Part shown: piece after piece, positions 33,701-45,121 of the stretch
Layout: the number at the start of each line of letters is the position of its first letter
Numbering within the stretch: position 1 is the stretch's first letter
Source of the DNA: Astropecten irregularis
Taxonomy: Eukaryota > Echinodermata > Asteroidea > Paxillosida > Astropectinidae
DNA: 64,000 bases
Assembly: GCA_963971285.1 (NCBI GenBank)
Contig: OZ020246.1
Coordinates: forward strand, 15,979,217 to 16,043,216
Reading direction: 5' to 3'
Made by a program: the position numbers and the translations under genes
Notes under the pieces: model-generated
Seen by the model: only the letters and a program-made list of their open reading frames with translations
Told to the model about the DNA's origin: nothing
The model's database searches: none

Positions 33701-36700
33701 GCAGAAATATTTTAGCGACATCTACCAGCACCATTTTCATACCATGATAGTTATACATGAATTTGTGAACATTTTCTGTTTTGGTTTATTACCAATTATC
33801 CTCCATAAAAAATAAAACAGTTCGTTCATAGTTTAGTTTTATACGATTATGCGCAAATTGATTGAGAATTGCATAAAGTAAATACATAGAAACCGTTCAT
33901 GACATCACATCTTTCAACTGAAATTGGTGAAGTAACATTTGTTTCAATAATAACAATGATTTCAAATGATACATCCGAATGAAGCAGCACTTCATGGCCT
34001 TCAATGAAATATATAGATTCACAAGAAAAGCACCTCCACTCGCTCCAGTTTCATATTCTATTCAATGTAAGATGATTCGTGATGAATTCAGCTGACGCCA
34101 ATTATGCACATAATTATGCACAATGCATGCATCACGATGCCAGTGGTTTCATGATGGAGGTTGTTCGAATGACTATGAGAACAGGCCTAATGGGCTGTCG
34201 CCAGAGAGCTATTATACATTTATATCATTTCATTTCATTTTAAAGGTATAATACAAAGTCATGATTGGTAAAACCACTCAGCACTCACACTTTGTCTGAT
34301 CCAGCATGTACATGGAATGAGAAACCTGTGGAAATTTGAGCTCAATCGGACATCTGAGTCACAAGAAAATAGCGAAAACCCTATACTCAATTTTTTCTTT
34401 AAAACGTAAAAAATGGTTTTGATCTTACCCCGAGATCAAAACTGTTTTCGGTCTTGGTTTTATACTAATTTCTGGATAAATACAGCATTTCAGGCGGAAA
34501 TATTTGAACGGTATGTTTCTACCAGCACCATTTTCATACCCTATGACAGTTATACGTCTCTGAACATTTTGTTTGGGTATATGATACCAATCCTGTCATC
34601 TGTATCTTTAACTCATTTATCATCCAAATGGAAATAACTCTTGTCTATATATTGTATTATTGATACGCAAATAACATCAAAGATGCATTACGATTGACAA
34701 TAGGCCTATACTGTGCCTGCCCTTGATAGCACGCTTGAAGAATGAAGCCAAAACACACAAGTTCTCTTGTTACGGGCTCTCAGCTTTATTGGACTACGGC
34801 AGATAACTTAAACTTGATGAAGCCGTAGCCATACACTTTAATCCTTAGCCTTCAATCGTTAGCCTTGCAATGAGCCTTGCAATGGTTGAGCCTTACAACG
34901 AGCCGTAAGAACTGTAAATAGTAAACACAGAAATACAACTTGTAAATTAACAATGAATAACCACAATGTTTGAGAATCCGTATACTTCGAAACCTTTACA
35001 AACGGTGAGTAACTTAAACTGACAGACTTTCACTTTCACTACATGTCAAACTCTCTCAAACTGGGCTTATAAACTATTTCGTGTTTCTAATCCAAACGAC
35101 AAGCATAACACATTCAACATGCGGTTCCCACTCAGACATAATAACTAGGTTCATTTATATCCCTTGCATAAAGTTAACTTACTTCAATCCCTTTATATCC
35201 CCAAAGCATGTAGTTTGATCAACAAAATACACAAAGCCATAAGTTCTGGGCCCAATAAATCCTCAACAAGATTCTGAACTTCGTAGTAGTTATAATAAAG
35301 GCCTTCACATGAGATAATGCATGAAACAACATACAGAACAAGAGCCTACACTATACCAGAATACAATGTGGGAAAAACAACCCTCAACTTATCAAAATTA
35401 CATAGATTTATCATAAAATAAGGAAACTACACGTACCACTGTGCCTCTGTCTTAATCATATCAAGGTCAGACCAACTTAAATGGCATTTCACAGGGAGAA
35501 ATCTCCAACAGAATCCAGCGAAACACAACTATAATGTACAAATACGCTGCACATGCTTAAAGTTATTCCACGTGTGTTGTATACACAGTACCAATGTACA
35601 GTGTACAATGCATGGAGGACTAGATTGTGCATAGTATGGCAAGCCTAAAAATCAAGTGAAAAGTATGGAGCGCCTGCCATTACACTCCCACCAAATTACT
35701 TCTAAGTTACAACTACAAATGCCAAAAATAAACAAGTACTGGTCAATCTGCAAGATTAACTTCAACCTGAAGTAATTTCCAAAAATACAAAGCTCCATAC
35801 GAACAATTACAGTTTCTTAAGGTCAAATCATGCACAAATGAACCAACTACTTGACAATAATGCGTAACCGTTCAACTTGAAATGTAACACATGAGAAACA
35901 ACAAGAATATGCAAATGAAGGAGCATTTCCTTAACAACAAACAATGTTATTCATGATGTTCTGAAACATTTGCCATAGTAAGCAGAAACATGACAAACTT
36001 GGATCCCACTGGAGATCGAGAAAGGACGTCCCCTCACTCTACGTTCGTCGACCGAGAACATTCCAGTAGGAGGACAACCTTCTGTATTGGTCTCCAGTAC
36101 TCGGGCGGCTTCTTCTGTGGACAACCCTTCTTGTCCAGGTTCCTAGTGGCTGCACGGACAAGCACCTTTCTGACTAGAGCGTCTTCATCGGGAGCAGTGT
36201 CAATCACAATGCCCATCGGCCACCTCATGCGTGAAGCCTCCTGATCCACAATCAGGACCACATCTCCCACTCGAATGTTTCTACGAGGCTTCGTCCACTT
36301 TCTGCGCTCTTGCAGCCCTAGTAGGTATTCCTTGCGCCATCGAGACCAAAATTGCTGTGACAAAAATTGGACTCTCCTCCAAGCCTTCCGGGTGTACAGG
36401 TCAGTTCTTGAAAACTGTCCCGGAGGTGGAGATGGCACGACTCCTTTCATGGTGAGGAGGTGATTTGGCGACAACGGCACAGCCCTCGGATCATTCAGAT
36501 AGGTCAAGGTCAAAGGACGACTGTTAACAAGGGCCATGGCTTCATAAAAGAAAGCGCGTAGAGTAGAGTCTGTGAGTCTTTCTGGACACAGCTCTATGGT
36601 AGCTCTCAAGACGTTTCTGACTGTCCGAATCTGTCTTTCCCACACCCCGCCGGCATGGCTTGAGTGAGGGGCGTTGAAGATGAACTCACACTGTTGGTCA

Positions 36701-39700
36701 GCAAGATATGCCGTTACCTTTTCCGCCTCCATTTCTTTCAGAGCTGCTTGAAACTCATTTCTCGCACCGATAAAGTTGCTTCCTTGATCGCATCGTATTT
36801 GCTTAACTGCTCCTCTGATTGCAATGAAGCACCTTAATGCATTGATAAATGCATCCGATGACATGTCATCGAGCATCTCGATATGCACACCACGAGAGCA
36901 AAAGCATGTGAAGAGTAAACCATACCGTTTCACTTCAGAACGACCTCTTTTGATGCAGAACGGTCCAAAGCAATCCATTCCCACATGCGTGAAGGGTGCT
37001 GAGGGCTCTGTGCGGTCCTCTGGAAGGTCCGCCATCTTCTGCTCCTCTAGAGGTCTTCGAAGGCGCCTACAAGTGACACAGTTCCGCACCAACTCTGCGA
37101 TTACTCTGGACCCCTTTACAATCCAGTAACCACGGGCTCTTATTTCATTCTGCGTGATGCCCTTTCCCTGGTGCTGAACCTTTCGATGGAAGTGTCGAAT
37201 AAGTGCGACTGTGATGTCACTGTCCTTGGGGAGAATGACTGGGTGCGCCATGCCATCAGGGAGTTGCTGAAGTCTGCCTCCTACCCTAAGCATTCCTGCA
37301 TCGTCGACAAATGGATCAAGGCTGTGGATCCGGCTTGTACTCTTCACAGCCTTGCCCCCAGTCAAATTCTGGATCTCTTCGGAGAATGCCTTCTTTTGCA
37401 CCAGCTGCAGGATGTAGATTTCTGCCTTCTTTCTCTCTTGCACGACTGACTCACATCTGTCATTCTTTGCCACTGTTCGCAGACGAACCAACACGTTGAT
37501 CATCACGTTCCAGTCTGAAATTCTTGCCAAGCGCAGCAACAGGTCGAATGGTTCCGGATTGCTGTCACTTGCAAAGACAGATGACTTGACTTCGGGATCC
37601 CCAAGCTCCAATTCTGGTGTAAGAACTTCAAGTTTGAGGTCTTTCTTCCAGAGAAACTCTGGCCCTTCAAACCACCGAACCTTCCTTAGTTCACCAGCAC
37701 CGAGTCCTCTGGAGGCATGATCAGCTGGGTTCTGGTCTGTGGGCACAAAGTGCCACTGATCGGGAAAGGTCCTTTCTCTGATGAGCTGCACCCTATTGGC
37801 CACAAATGTGTGGAATCTTCGAGCCTCATTGTTTAGGTATCCCAATACGACTCGAGAGTCTGTCCAGAAGAACTCTTCTGCATCCTGTACCTCCAGCTCG
37901 TTTTTCAGTAGTGTGCTCACCTTGGCTGACACTACTGCAGCAGTCAACTCTAGTCTGGGTATGGTGACTACCTTGGTTGGTGCAACTCTAGACTTGGCGA
38001 AGACCAAACTGCAATGGATGTCTCCCTGCTTGCTCACTAGACGCACATATGAACATTGGCCGTAGCCGGACATGCTCGCGTCGGAGAAATGGTGGAGCTG
38101 GACCACGGCTGGTTGACCGAATTCAGGGGGGTAGTAACATCTTTGTATCTGCAGCTCCTCTAATTGTGGTAGCTCTTCGAGCCACAACTCCCATGCAGGC
38201 TGTAAGGTTTGAGGGATTGGATCATCCCAACCTAGTCTGCAACGGCATATCTCTTGAAGGATTCTTTTTCCTTTGAGAATCACGGGAGCCACGAGACCCA
38301 GCGGGTCATACAATGAGGCCACTGTGGAGAGAATGCCACGTCTTGAGTTGGGCTGCTTCTTGCAGGAGATTTTGAAGCAGAGATGGTCAGATGAAATGTT
38401 CCACCAAATTCCTAGAGCTCTTTCCATTGGTTCCTCAAAGTTGAGATCCAAGCCAGTGATATCGATGGAGCACTCCGACTCTGGGATGCCTTCCATAACA
38501 GTCTTGCTGTTGGATACGAACTTATGGAGGCGTAGACCGCCCCTCTTGCAGATGTCCATAGCTTCTGTAGCCAACTGGATTGCTTCTTCTGCAGTTGGTG
38601 TGCTAGTGATACCGTCGTCTACGTAGAAGTTTCTTGATATGAAACTTGAGCCCAAGGGGAAATCTTCCTTGTGTTCCCTTGCTAGGTGCTTTAGGCCATA
38701 GTTCGCACACCCTGGAGATGAAGCCGCACCGAATAGGTGCACCTTCATGCGATAGTCGACGGGTTGGCAACTTGTGTCGTTGTCCTCCCACCAGAGGAAG
38801 CGTAGGTAGTCCCGGTGATCTTCTGTCACATGAAACTGAAAAAACATCTTTTCAATGTCACACATGACAGCCACCGTGTGCAACCTGAATCTGAGCAGCA
38901 CTCCCACCAATGCGTTTGTAAGGTCTGGGCCTTTCAGAAGGTGCTCATTCAAACATGTGCTACCAAACTTCGCAGAACAGTCGAAGACTACCCTGATCTT
39001 GTTCTTGTAGGGATGGTAAATACCATGATGATGGATGTAGTTTGTTGCACCCCTAGGGCCTTCTTCCTGTGTCTTTTCAGCATAGCCCTTGTCAATTAGC
39101 TCTGTCATGAAGATCTTGTAGTGCTCCCGGTATGTTTCATTCCTCTCCATTTTTCTTTGGAGGTGATTCAGTCTAACTGCAGCTAGACGTCGGTTGTTTG
39201 GCATTTCCGGCCTTTTCTTGAAAGGCAATGGCATCTCAGGGTGACCTTCCTCGTTCATAGAAATGCCTGCTTCCAGACAGTGGATGAATTCGATATCTTC
39301 TTGGGAGACGGTCACGTCATGACATGATTTCTCTGAGAAATCGGCCTCCAGTGCCTTAAGTACATCATTAGGCGTTGCTCTTGGCAGCTCTCGTGTCGCA
39401 ACTCTACCGCATAGGCTTGCATTGGTATTGCTCTCTGGGTTTGCTGAGCCAACGATACTCCATCCCAAGTCTGTCTGGATGGCATATGGTTCAGCATCTG
39501 TGCCAGTGATGACATTCCTTGGAATTAAAGCTCTGGGGCAGTTATAGCCAATCAGCAATCCCACATCGCAACCTTGCAGTGCCGGCATTTCGCCGGCGAT
39601 CTGCTGAAGGTGTGGCCATCTGTCAGCGGTGTCTCTAGTTGGGATGTGCTCTCTATCCGCTGGGATGAACTCACGCGTGTAACACTTTGCGATCCTCAGC

Positions 39701-42700
39701 ATGATGGGTGAGGTCATCCCTCTCACCTGGATGTTAGAGACTGCATCGCACTGGATTGTAGACGAGGTTGTCATTGTTGACAACTGAAGCCTCAAGGGCT
39801 GACGACGTACACCTAGAGCTGCTGCAACATCTTCTAAGATGAAAGACGCATCGCTCTGCGTGTCGAGCAGAGCATAGGTTAGAGTCTCTTTCGATGGTGA
39901 TTGCTCCGAGGACACCCACACCGGGACAATCATGGCTGTGCTGGTAGACTTGCCAAACAGCAACTTGTGCGACGTGGTTGAAACTTGATCAACCTTACTT
40001 TCCTGCTTAGGTGACTGTGTTGGAGCATTTGTGTTGCCTGTACTTGGTCGCCACTCGTGCAGGGAGGTGGGATGACGCTTACTGCATATGTCACACTTAT
40101 GTCGTCGCTTGCACTCTTGACTGAAATGTCCCTTGTGAAGGCATCCGAAGCAGAGGCGATTTTCCTTCACAAATGCCTTCCGATCACTCAAGGACTTGGC
40201 CTTGTACTGTGCGCAGTCCTTCAGCTGATGATCTGCAGACGCACATAAACTGCAACATTTTGTTGGTTTGCTGGCCAATGTGGTGTCATGGGCCAGCTTC
40301 GGCTGTTGTTCCTTGCTCTTGACTGTGAACGTTGAGCGCTTCTTGCTTGAAAACTTGTCCGCTGCCTTTGCGTCCACCTTTCTTGGAGAGTCGTTGATCT
40401 TCAGCGCCTCAAGAGATGATATGGGGTTGTTGGCGATCCGAGCTTCCTTCAACATGAAGCGCACAAACTCATGGAACTTTGGGTAAACTCCGCCATATGC
40501 AATAGCATCTGTGACTTGCCTGTTCCATCTGGCCACAAGCCATTCTGGTAGCTTGCCAAGCATCCTTTGGTTCTCCAAACAATCGTTTAGGACCTCCAGG
40601 CCCTCTACAAAGGTCATGGCGTCCAGGCAGGTCTTCAGAAAATCTGTAAAAGTCTGAAGTCCTTTCGAATCTCTTGAAGCAATCTTCGGCCAGTTGTTCA
40701 GCTTCTCGCGGAATGCCCTTTGTACCTGGAAGGAATGGCCAAATCTCTGTTTGAGGGTCCTCCATGCACTTTCGTATGCTTCTTCAGAACTGCCATAGAA
40801 GAGTCCCTCAATCGCCTGTCTGGCTTCGCCTGTTACATACTGCTTGAGGTAGTACAGCTTTTCAGCAGGTGTAATTCTACTGCTGATCAAGGTCTTGAAG
40901 CTCCTTTCAAACTCCACAAATTCAAGTGGATTACCACTAAAGGTACGTGGCACTGGAACCGGAAGTCGACAGCGGTGCATGTTGTCTGCTAGAACTTGTG
41001 CAAAGTGCTGGGGGTTGAAAGCTGGAGATGAGGCTGAGTTATCACCAGCCGCAGGTGGGGCTGACTTGCTGACAGGGAGTGTACCTTGCTCATCTGCTGC
41101 AATATACTTCTCACTAAGAAAACCAAAGGACGACCCATTGAAAGGAGACACTGGCCGAAGGTCAGTCAGGTCAGGGTCAGCCGGTGCTTCATCAGACCGC
41201 TGATTTGACCTGACCTCTGATTCCTCCGATAAGGCATGATCAGAGGAAGTTTCGGATGCTTGTTTGCTTCCTGTTTCTGAGCTCTCGTTGAGGGAAGAGC
41301 TGAACACTGACCCTGCATAGTCACACTTCAAGAGCGCATCGGCGATTTGCTTGCGGTCGTTTGCGTCGAAGGGGCCTCCCAGTGTTCCTCTCACCTCCTC
41401 CAGTGCATATATGCTATCTCTGACCATGGCAGTGGCTCTATCCATCCTTTCTCTCACTTCTCTGCTAGGTGCAGTGTGTTTTCTCAAGTCATCAAAAAGT
41501 GCCTCAAGTTCTCCTTCGCCTTCTTCAAGCTCCTTCATATGTTGCCCTATCGTATCACCCTCTCTTTCTGTCTTGATGGCCTGTCTTGCTGCCTTCACTA
41601 TTGTTTTCAAGACACCATAGGTCCTGAAAAATTGACGCTCTTTCATCATCTTTTCTTTACCCTGAAAGGCAGCCATTTTCTCAGTGGGTTTCCTATCCCT
41701 TGATGACTTTCGGGGCTGGGCACCTGCCATCTCAAGCTATAATTAATGGGTTTAGGCCAAATAATAATGTGCGTGTCTCAGAAGAAAATGTAAGTATATG
41801 ATATGATATACAAGCATAAACAGGTTTCAACTGATAATGCGACTATTCAAATATGAGACATGTATGAACACTTCAAATTAAAGCAATGTCAATATTACAC
41901 AATTGCTGAGTAATACAATTTCACAAGAATGGTGTACATACTCAACTTCAATATCAAAAGAACACAATTTGTCAAATGAGCACACCCAATACACAACTTA
42001 ACCGATGTACACCTTTAAGTTTACAATACATATGCATATGCAAGTCATCAGTGAATGGCATGTGAAGGACCACAATATAAATGCAACCATTCCTATGACA
42101 GACCGTTCTCCACAATCGTGTGTGCGCGCAGGTATACAGTACAATATGCATCCAGTTCCAATGCAATAGTCAGAGTAAACACAGTCAAGCTTGTGAAGAT
42201 TTGTCACTGCTGCTGTGGAGTTGCCTTGTCGTAAACCACACCTCAACTTGGCACGATGTAGGTGGTGTGTGCTTACCGCAATCCGATTGAATCTGTGTAC
42301 CATCGCGATGTATCGTAGGCTGCTCGATCTCCTTCCATGGCTGTACAGACTGCTCCGGCTTCTATGGCTGTACAGACTGCTCCGGCTTCTCTGGCTGAAC
42401 AGACTGCTCCGGCTTCTCTGGCTGAACAGACTGCTCCGGCTTCTCTGGCTGAACAGACTGCTCCGGCTTCTCTGTACAGACTGCTCCGGCTTCTCTGGCT
42501 GTACAGACTGCTTGCTCTTGTTTCCTTAGGCGGGTAAACATTCACGATAACCCTGATGAAGGATCAATCGTTCTTAACTCCTGCTGCTGGAGGATCAGGT
42601 GTATAATCCCGCCGGTGGAGTAGTGTTCTTACTGTGCCTGCCCTTGATAGCACGCTTGAAGAATGAAGCCAAAACACACAAGTTCTCTTGTTACGGGCTC

Positions 42701-45121
42701 TCAGCTTTATTGGACTACGGCAGATAACTTAAACTTGATGAAGCCGTAGCCATACACTTTAATCCTTAGCCTTCAATCGTTAGCCTTGCAATGAGCCTTG
42801 CAATGGTTGAGCCTTACAACGAGCCGTAAGAACTGTAAATAGTAAACACAGAAATACAACTTGTAAATTAACAATGAATAACCACAATGTTTGAGAATCC
42901 GTATACTTCGAAACCTTTACAAACGGTGAGTAACTTAAACTGACAGACTTTCACTTTCACTACATGTCAAACTCTCTCAAACTGGGCTTATAAACTATTT
43001 CGTGTTTCTAATCCAAACGACAAGCATAACACATTCAACATGCGGTTCCCACTCAGACATAATAACTAGGTTCATTTATATCCCTTGCATAAAGTTAACT
43101 TACTTCAATCCCTTTATATCCCCAAAGCATGTAGTTTGATCAACAAAATACACAAAGCCATAAGTTCTGGGCCCAATAAATCCTCAACAAGATTCTGAAC
43201 TTCGTAGTAGTTATAATAAAGGCCTTCACATGAGATAATGCATGAAACAACATACAGAACAAGAGCCTACACTATACCAGAATACAATGTGGGAAAAACA
43301 ACCCTCAACTTATCAAAATTACATAGATTTATCATAAAATAAGGAAACTACACGTACCACTGTGCCTCTGTCTTAATCATATCAAGGTCAGACCAACTTA
43401 AATGGCATTTCACAGGGAGAAATCTCCAACAGAATCCAGCGAAACACAACTATAATGTACAAATACGCTGCACATGCTTAAAGTTATTCCACGTGTGTTG
43501 TATACACAGTACCAATGTACAGTGTACAATGCATGGAGGACTAGATTGTGCATAGTATGGCAAGCCTAAAAATCAAGTGAAAAGTATGGAGCGCCTGCCA
43601 TTACATATACACAAGAATGATTTGAGGCTTTGCATTGTGACAATAATGTGGATGGGTTGCGGAAATGTAAAATATTCATTCGTTCACATTTCTGGTTATG
43701 TCTCAACGTTTCGACTAGCCTGCTCTGGGCATCATCAGAAGTGCGACGAAAAAAAGAAGTGTGAACGAACGGATATATATGGTGTTTCCGCAAACCGATC
43801 GGCATTATTTAATTGAGAGCATTGTAACAACTGACAATACATTAACACAAATAGCAAAAAAGAAATAATATAATAGGAATCGAGTAAAATAACGTCGTTA
43901 GCTAACTAATAATGAATTTTGAATGAATTTTTTTTTCGACTGAGTTAATTGGTAATGCATACTTGTCAAAGTGCAGATTCATGGGCAAAAATATCAAAGA
44001 AGATACAGTAACAGTCATCTGTGAAACGTTCAGTCCCATACGGTGCTCACTTTTTCAGAAAACAGCGAAATACGCCCACAGTGTTTAAACAAAAATATTT
44101 TCACCGTTATTTTTTATCTTTAAAAGATAAAAAAAAAAATTTGGTCATAGCTTTTTCTAGATAAATACAGCATTTCAGACAGAACGGTATTATGTTTCTA
44201 TACCATCACCATCTTCAATTCTTCATACCATGTATCGGTAAATCTGTGGAGATTTCTTTTTCGGTATGCTACCAAAGTATGATATAACCTTTAATCAAGG
44301 AGATGAATGATGGGGTGGTGGTGAGTGATTTGTGGTTCTTATTTGTATATACGAGCCTTGAAAAATTTTCAGCATCTTCCAATTCTTAAATTTTAAATAG
44401 AATCCATTCATTGGGTGAAATGGATCAGTATAGATCAGAATAGATTTTCCTAAAAAGGAATACGCGAATTCATTCAGGAATTCAAACCATCATGCTGTGG
44501 TAACAGTGTAATTATTTCATATAAGAAAATGTTATGTAGGCCTATACATGATATCATAATTTCATAATATACATTAATTTTGAATCGCTTATGAAAAGAA
44601 CAGGACCAAAAAAAAAAGACAAAATTACCACCGTTCAAATTCACATTTCCTCCATGATGTAACTTTGAATCTAATAATAATCCTCCCAGTCGTCTTGTAA
44701 GTAGGCCTATGACCCTATGTGTATTATTTGACCACGGAAAAAAAACAAGTTTATTCCTTTTCCCCAAAAAGACAAACACACATAAGCATGGACTTTTCAA
44801 CTTATAAGTCGACCGACCTCATTTTATGATTTGAATTTATGATTGTCGGCTATTTTATTTTATGACTACCACCATAATAATTATACATGTACATGTACAT
44901 GGATAAATTCGATTATGTCCAGATATAGGCTCCGTTATTTTCATGTTATTAATCGTCGATGATGCCCTATTACTATACCATAAAAGGGGGAAAACTAAAA
45001 TCATCAACATACCCGTGAGTCCACACTGAGCACACTGCATAAGACACATCTGAACTGCCAAGAATAAGACAAAGTCGCCTGCCAGTCCAAAACAAGGAGA
45101 CATGTTTCTGTTGCAAGCCAT
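30787..45121 (-). CDS. Secreted FTP/F5-8C-type lectin plus PAN-domain protein, left paralogue
   Basis: Exons: 45013-45121 (signal peptide), 33227-33325, 32325-32417, 31667-31939 and a last exon from 31082 down to a stop at 30787. Phases close throughout. ATG at 45121 gives MACNRNMSPCFGLAGDFVLF, a likely signal peptide. Exons 2-4 form a fucolectin-like (FTP) jelly roll: GKTASQGTGYYPAGNAVDGS, GDPHPWWRVDL, ILRQGCC, then FLCDTPRMARYVTLDI and LLQLGEVRVDEY. The last exon holds a PAN/apple-like module (RCAGFCIQHAECLSFDYAAA, QCRLYD). About 290 residues if the exon reads through to its stop; alternatively it ends at a donor at 30837 (GAG/gttagt) with exons I cannot find. Family inference: secreted carbohydrate-binding protein, perhaps in immune recognition. 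Intron 1 is 11.7 kb because a BEL element sits in it. The tandem sister lies at 46988-49788. Confidence -1.
32765..33092 (+). repeat. Dispersed repeat 'TTTGCTGAGCATAACATT', copy 2
   Basis: Same block order as 26885-27225 (GCTGAGCATAACATTCAC, CTTAAGCAGCTGTATGAAAT, GGTTGATTTCATTACACTG, AATGATTGCATGGTCC). A partial third copy of its left arm follows to about 33215. It lies in intron 2 of the left lectin gene. Confidence -1.
33650..33805. repeat. MITE fragment (right half)
   Basis: Carries CTGGATAAATACACCATTTC and 'ccagcaccattttcatacc', the right-hand interior of the TA-flanked MITE family. Both terminal repeats are missing. Confidence -1.
34243..34620. repeat. Diverged MITE copy left of the BEL element
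   Basis: Interior matches include TTTCTGGATAAATACAGCAT, 'ggcggaaatatttgaacggta' and 'accagcaccattttcatacc'. A palindrome TTTTGATCTTACCCCGAGAT is shared with 49385-49560. Ends are eroded. Confidence -1.
34712..35684 (-). repeat. BEL/Pao 3' LTR (left copy)
   Basis: 973 bp, TGT..ACA on the element's strand, the same length as the right copy and identical as far as I compared. Confidence -1.
36034..41730 (-). CDS. BEL/Pao gag-pol polyprotein frame (element gene)
   Basis: A single 1,898-residue frame. Order of parts: N-terminal gag-like region with coiled-coil character (DUF1759-like), CCHC-type zinc knuckles, an aspartic protease of the BEL type (DUF1758/peptidase A17 region), reverse transcriptase with FYVDDG, RNase H, integrase zinc-binding and catalytic core, and a C-terminal DUF5641-like segment. 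This order is that of the BEL/Pao family. It belongs to the transposon and not to the host lectin gene. Confidence -1.
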   Translation of the reverse strand: MAGAQPRKSSRDRKPTEKMAAFQGKEKMMKERQFFRTYGVLKTIVKAARQAIKTEREGDTIGQHMKELEEGEGELEALFDDLRKHTAPSREVRERMDRATAMVRDSIYALEEVRGTLGGPFDANDRKQIADALLKCDYAGSVFSSSLNESSETGSKQASETSSDHALSEESEVRSNQRSDEAPADPDLTDLRPVSPFNGSSFGFLSEKYIAADEQGTLPVSKSAPPAAGDNSASSPAFNPQHFAQVLADNMHRCRLPVPVPRTFSGNPLEFVEFERSFKTLISSRITPAEKLYYLKQYVTGEARQAIEGLFYGSSEEAYESAWRTLKQRFGHSFQVQRAFREKLNNWPKIASRDSKGLQTFTDFLKTCLDAMTFVEGLEVLNDCLENQRMLGKLPEWLVARWNRQVTDAIAYGGVYPKFHEFVRFMLKEARIANNPISSLEALKINDSPRKVDAKAADKFSSKKRSTFTVKSKEQQPKLAHDTTLASKPTKCCSLCASADHQLKDCAQYKAKSLSDRKAFVKENRLCFGCLHKGHFSQECKRRHKCDICSKRHPTSLHEWRPSTGNTNAPTQSPKQESKVDQVSTTSHKLLFGKSTSTAMIVPVWVSSEQSPSKETLTYALLDTQSDASFILEDVAAALGVRRQPLRLQLSTMTTSSTIQCDAVSNIQVRGMTSPIMLRIAKCYTREFIPADREHIPTRDTADRWPHLQQIAGEMPALQGCDVGLLIGYNCPRALIPRNVITGTDAEPYAIQTDLGWSIVGSANPESNTNASLCGRVATRELPRATPNDVLKALEADFSEKSCHDVTVSQEDIEFIHCLEAGISMNEEGHPEMPLPFKKRPEMPNNRRLAAVRLNHLQRKMERNETYREHYKIFMTELIDKGYAEKTQEEGPRGATNYIHHHGIYHPYKNKIRVVFDCSAKFGSTCLNEHLLKGPDLTNALVGVLLRFRLHTVAVMCDIEKMFFQFHVTEDHRDYLRFLWWEDNDTSCQPVDYRMKVHLFGAASSPGCANYGLKHLAREHKEDFPLGSSFISRNFYVDDGITSTPTAEEAIQLATEAMDICKRGGLRLHKFVSNSKTVMEGIPESECSIDITGLDLNFEEPMERALGIWWNISSDHLCFKISCKKQPNSRRGILSTVASLYDPLGLVAPVILKGKRILQEICRCRLGWDDPIPQTLQPAWELWLEELPQLEELQIQRCYYPPEFGQPAVVQLHHFSDASMSGYGQCSYVRLVSKQGDIHCSLVFAKSRVAPTKVVTIPRLELTAAVVSAKVSTLLKNELEVQDAEEFFWTDSRVVLGYLNNEARRFHTFVANRVQLIRERTFPDQWHFVPTDQNPADHASRGLGAGELRKVRWFEGPEFLWKKDLKLEVLTPELELGDPEVKSSVFASDSNPEPFDLLLRLARISDWNVMINVLVRLRTVAKNDRCESVVQERKKAEIYILQLVQKKAFSEEIQNLTGGKAVKSTSRIHSLDPFVDDAGMLRVGGRLQQLPDGMAHPVILPKDSDITVALIRHFHRKVQHQGKGITQNEIRARGYWIVKGSRVIAELVRNCVTCRRLRRPLEEQKMADLPEDRTEPSAPFTHVGMDCFGPFCIKRGRSEVKRYGLLFTCFCSRGVHIEMLDDMSSDAFINALRCFIAIRGAVKQIRCDQGSNFIGARNEFQAALKEMEAEKVTAYLADQQCEFIFNAPHSSHAGGVWERQIRTVRNVLRATIELCPERLTDSTLRAFFYEAMALVNSRPLTLTYLNDPRAVPLSPNHLLTMKGVVPSPPPGQFSRTDLYTRKAWRRVQFLSQQFWSRWRKEYLLGLQERRKWTKPRRNIRVGDVVLIVDQEASRMRWPMGIVIDTAPDEDALVRKVLVRAATRNLDKKGCPQKKPPEYWRPIQKVVLLLECSRSTNVE
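42336..42515. repeat. 27-bp minisatellite in the BEL leader
   Basis: Units such as CTGCTCCGGCTTCTCTGGCT plus gaacaga repeat about six times between the 5' LTR and the gag-pol start. Because 27 is a multiple of three, frames stay open on both strands, which makes spurious proteins. Confidence -1.
42633..43605 (-). repeat. BEL/Pao 5' LTR (right copy)
   Basis: 973 bp, pairs with 34712-35684; the TATAC target duplication follows at 43606-43610. Confidence -1.
43640..43805. repeat. Fold-back element with hammerhead-like core
   Basis: Nested inverted repeats: GGTTGCGGAAA at 43654 pairs with TTTCCGCAAACC near 43787, and CGTTCACATTTC near 43681 pairs with AGAAGTGTGAACG near 43755. Between the arms the minus strand reads CTGATGA, a short GCC/GGC stem, then CGAAACG. 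This has the order of a hammerhead ribozyme core, but stem II is short and cleavage-site pairing is not shown. Confidence -1.
43965..44292. mobile_element. MITE copy, left end lost
   Basis: Interior GCAGATTCATGGGCAAAAAT, 'tcagtcccatacggtg' and the right end CAAAGTATGATATAACCTT followed by TA. Same family as 30323-30681. It lies in intron 1 of the left lectin gene. Confidence -1.

Larger units (their letters stand above)
34712..43605 (-). mobile_element. BEL/Pao LTR retrotransposon, looks whole
   Basis: An 8,894-bp element on the minus strand. Two 973-bp LTRs (34712-35684 and 42633-43605) start TGTAATGG and end GGCACA on the element's strand, and I noticed no difference between them by eye. 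A 5-bp target duplication TATAC flanks it (34707-34711 and 43606-43610), and a purine tract GGTGGGAG precedes the 3' LTR. The interior has one long gag-pol frame, 36034-41730, with no break noticed. Matching LTRs and an open frame argue for a very young insertion. No envelope gene is seen. A primer-binding site was not assigned. The element sits in intron 1 of the left lectin gene, in the same direction. Confidence -1.

Noticed and set aside
36034-41730. A host gene of 1,898 residues
   Set aside because: Domain order and flanking LTRs show it is the gag-pol frame of a BEL/Pao element.
42215-42545. Repeat-rich frames rich in GAVCSAREA
   Set aside because: 27-bp minisatellite in the leader of the BEL element; not a separate gene.
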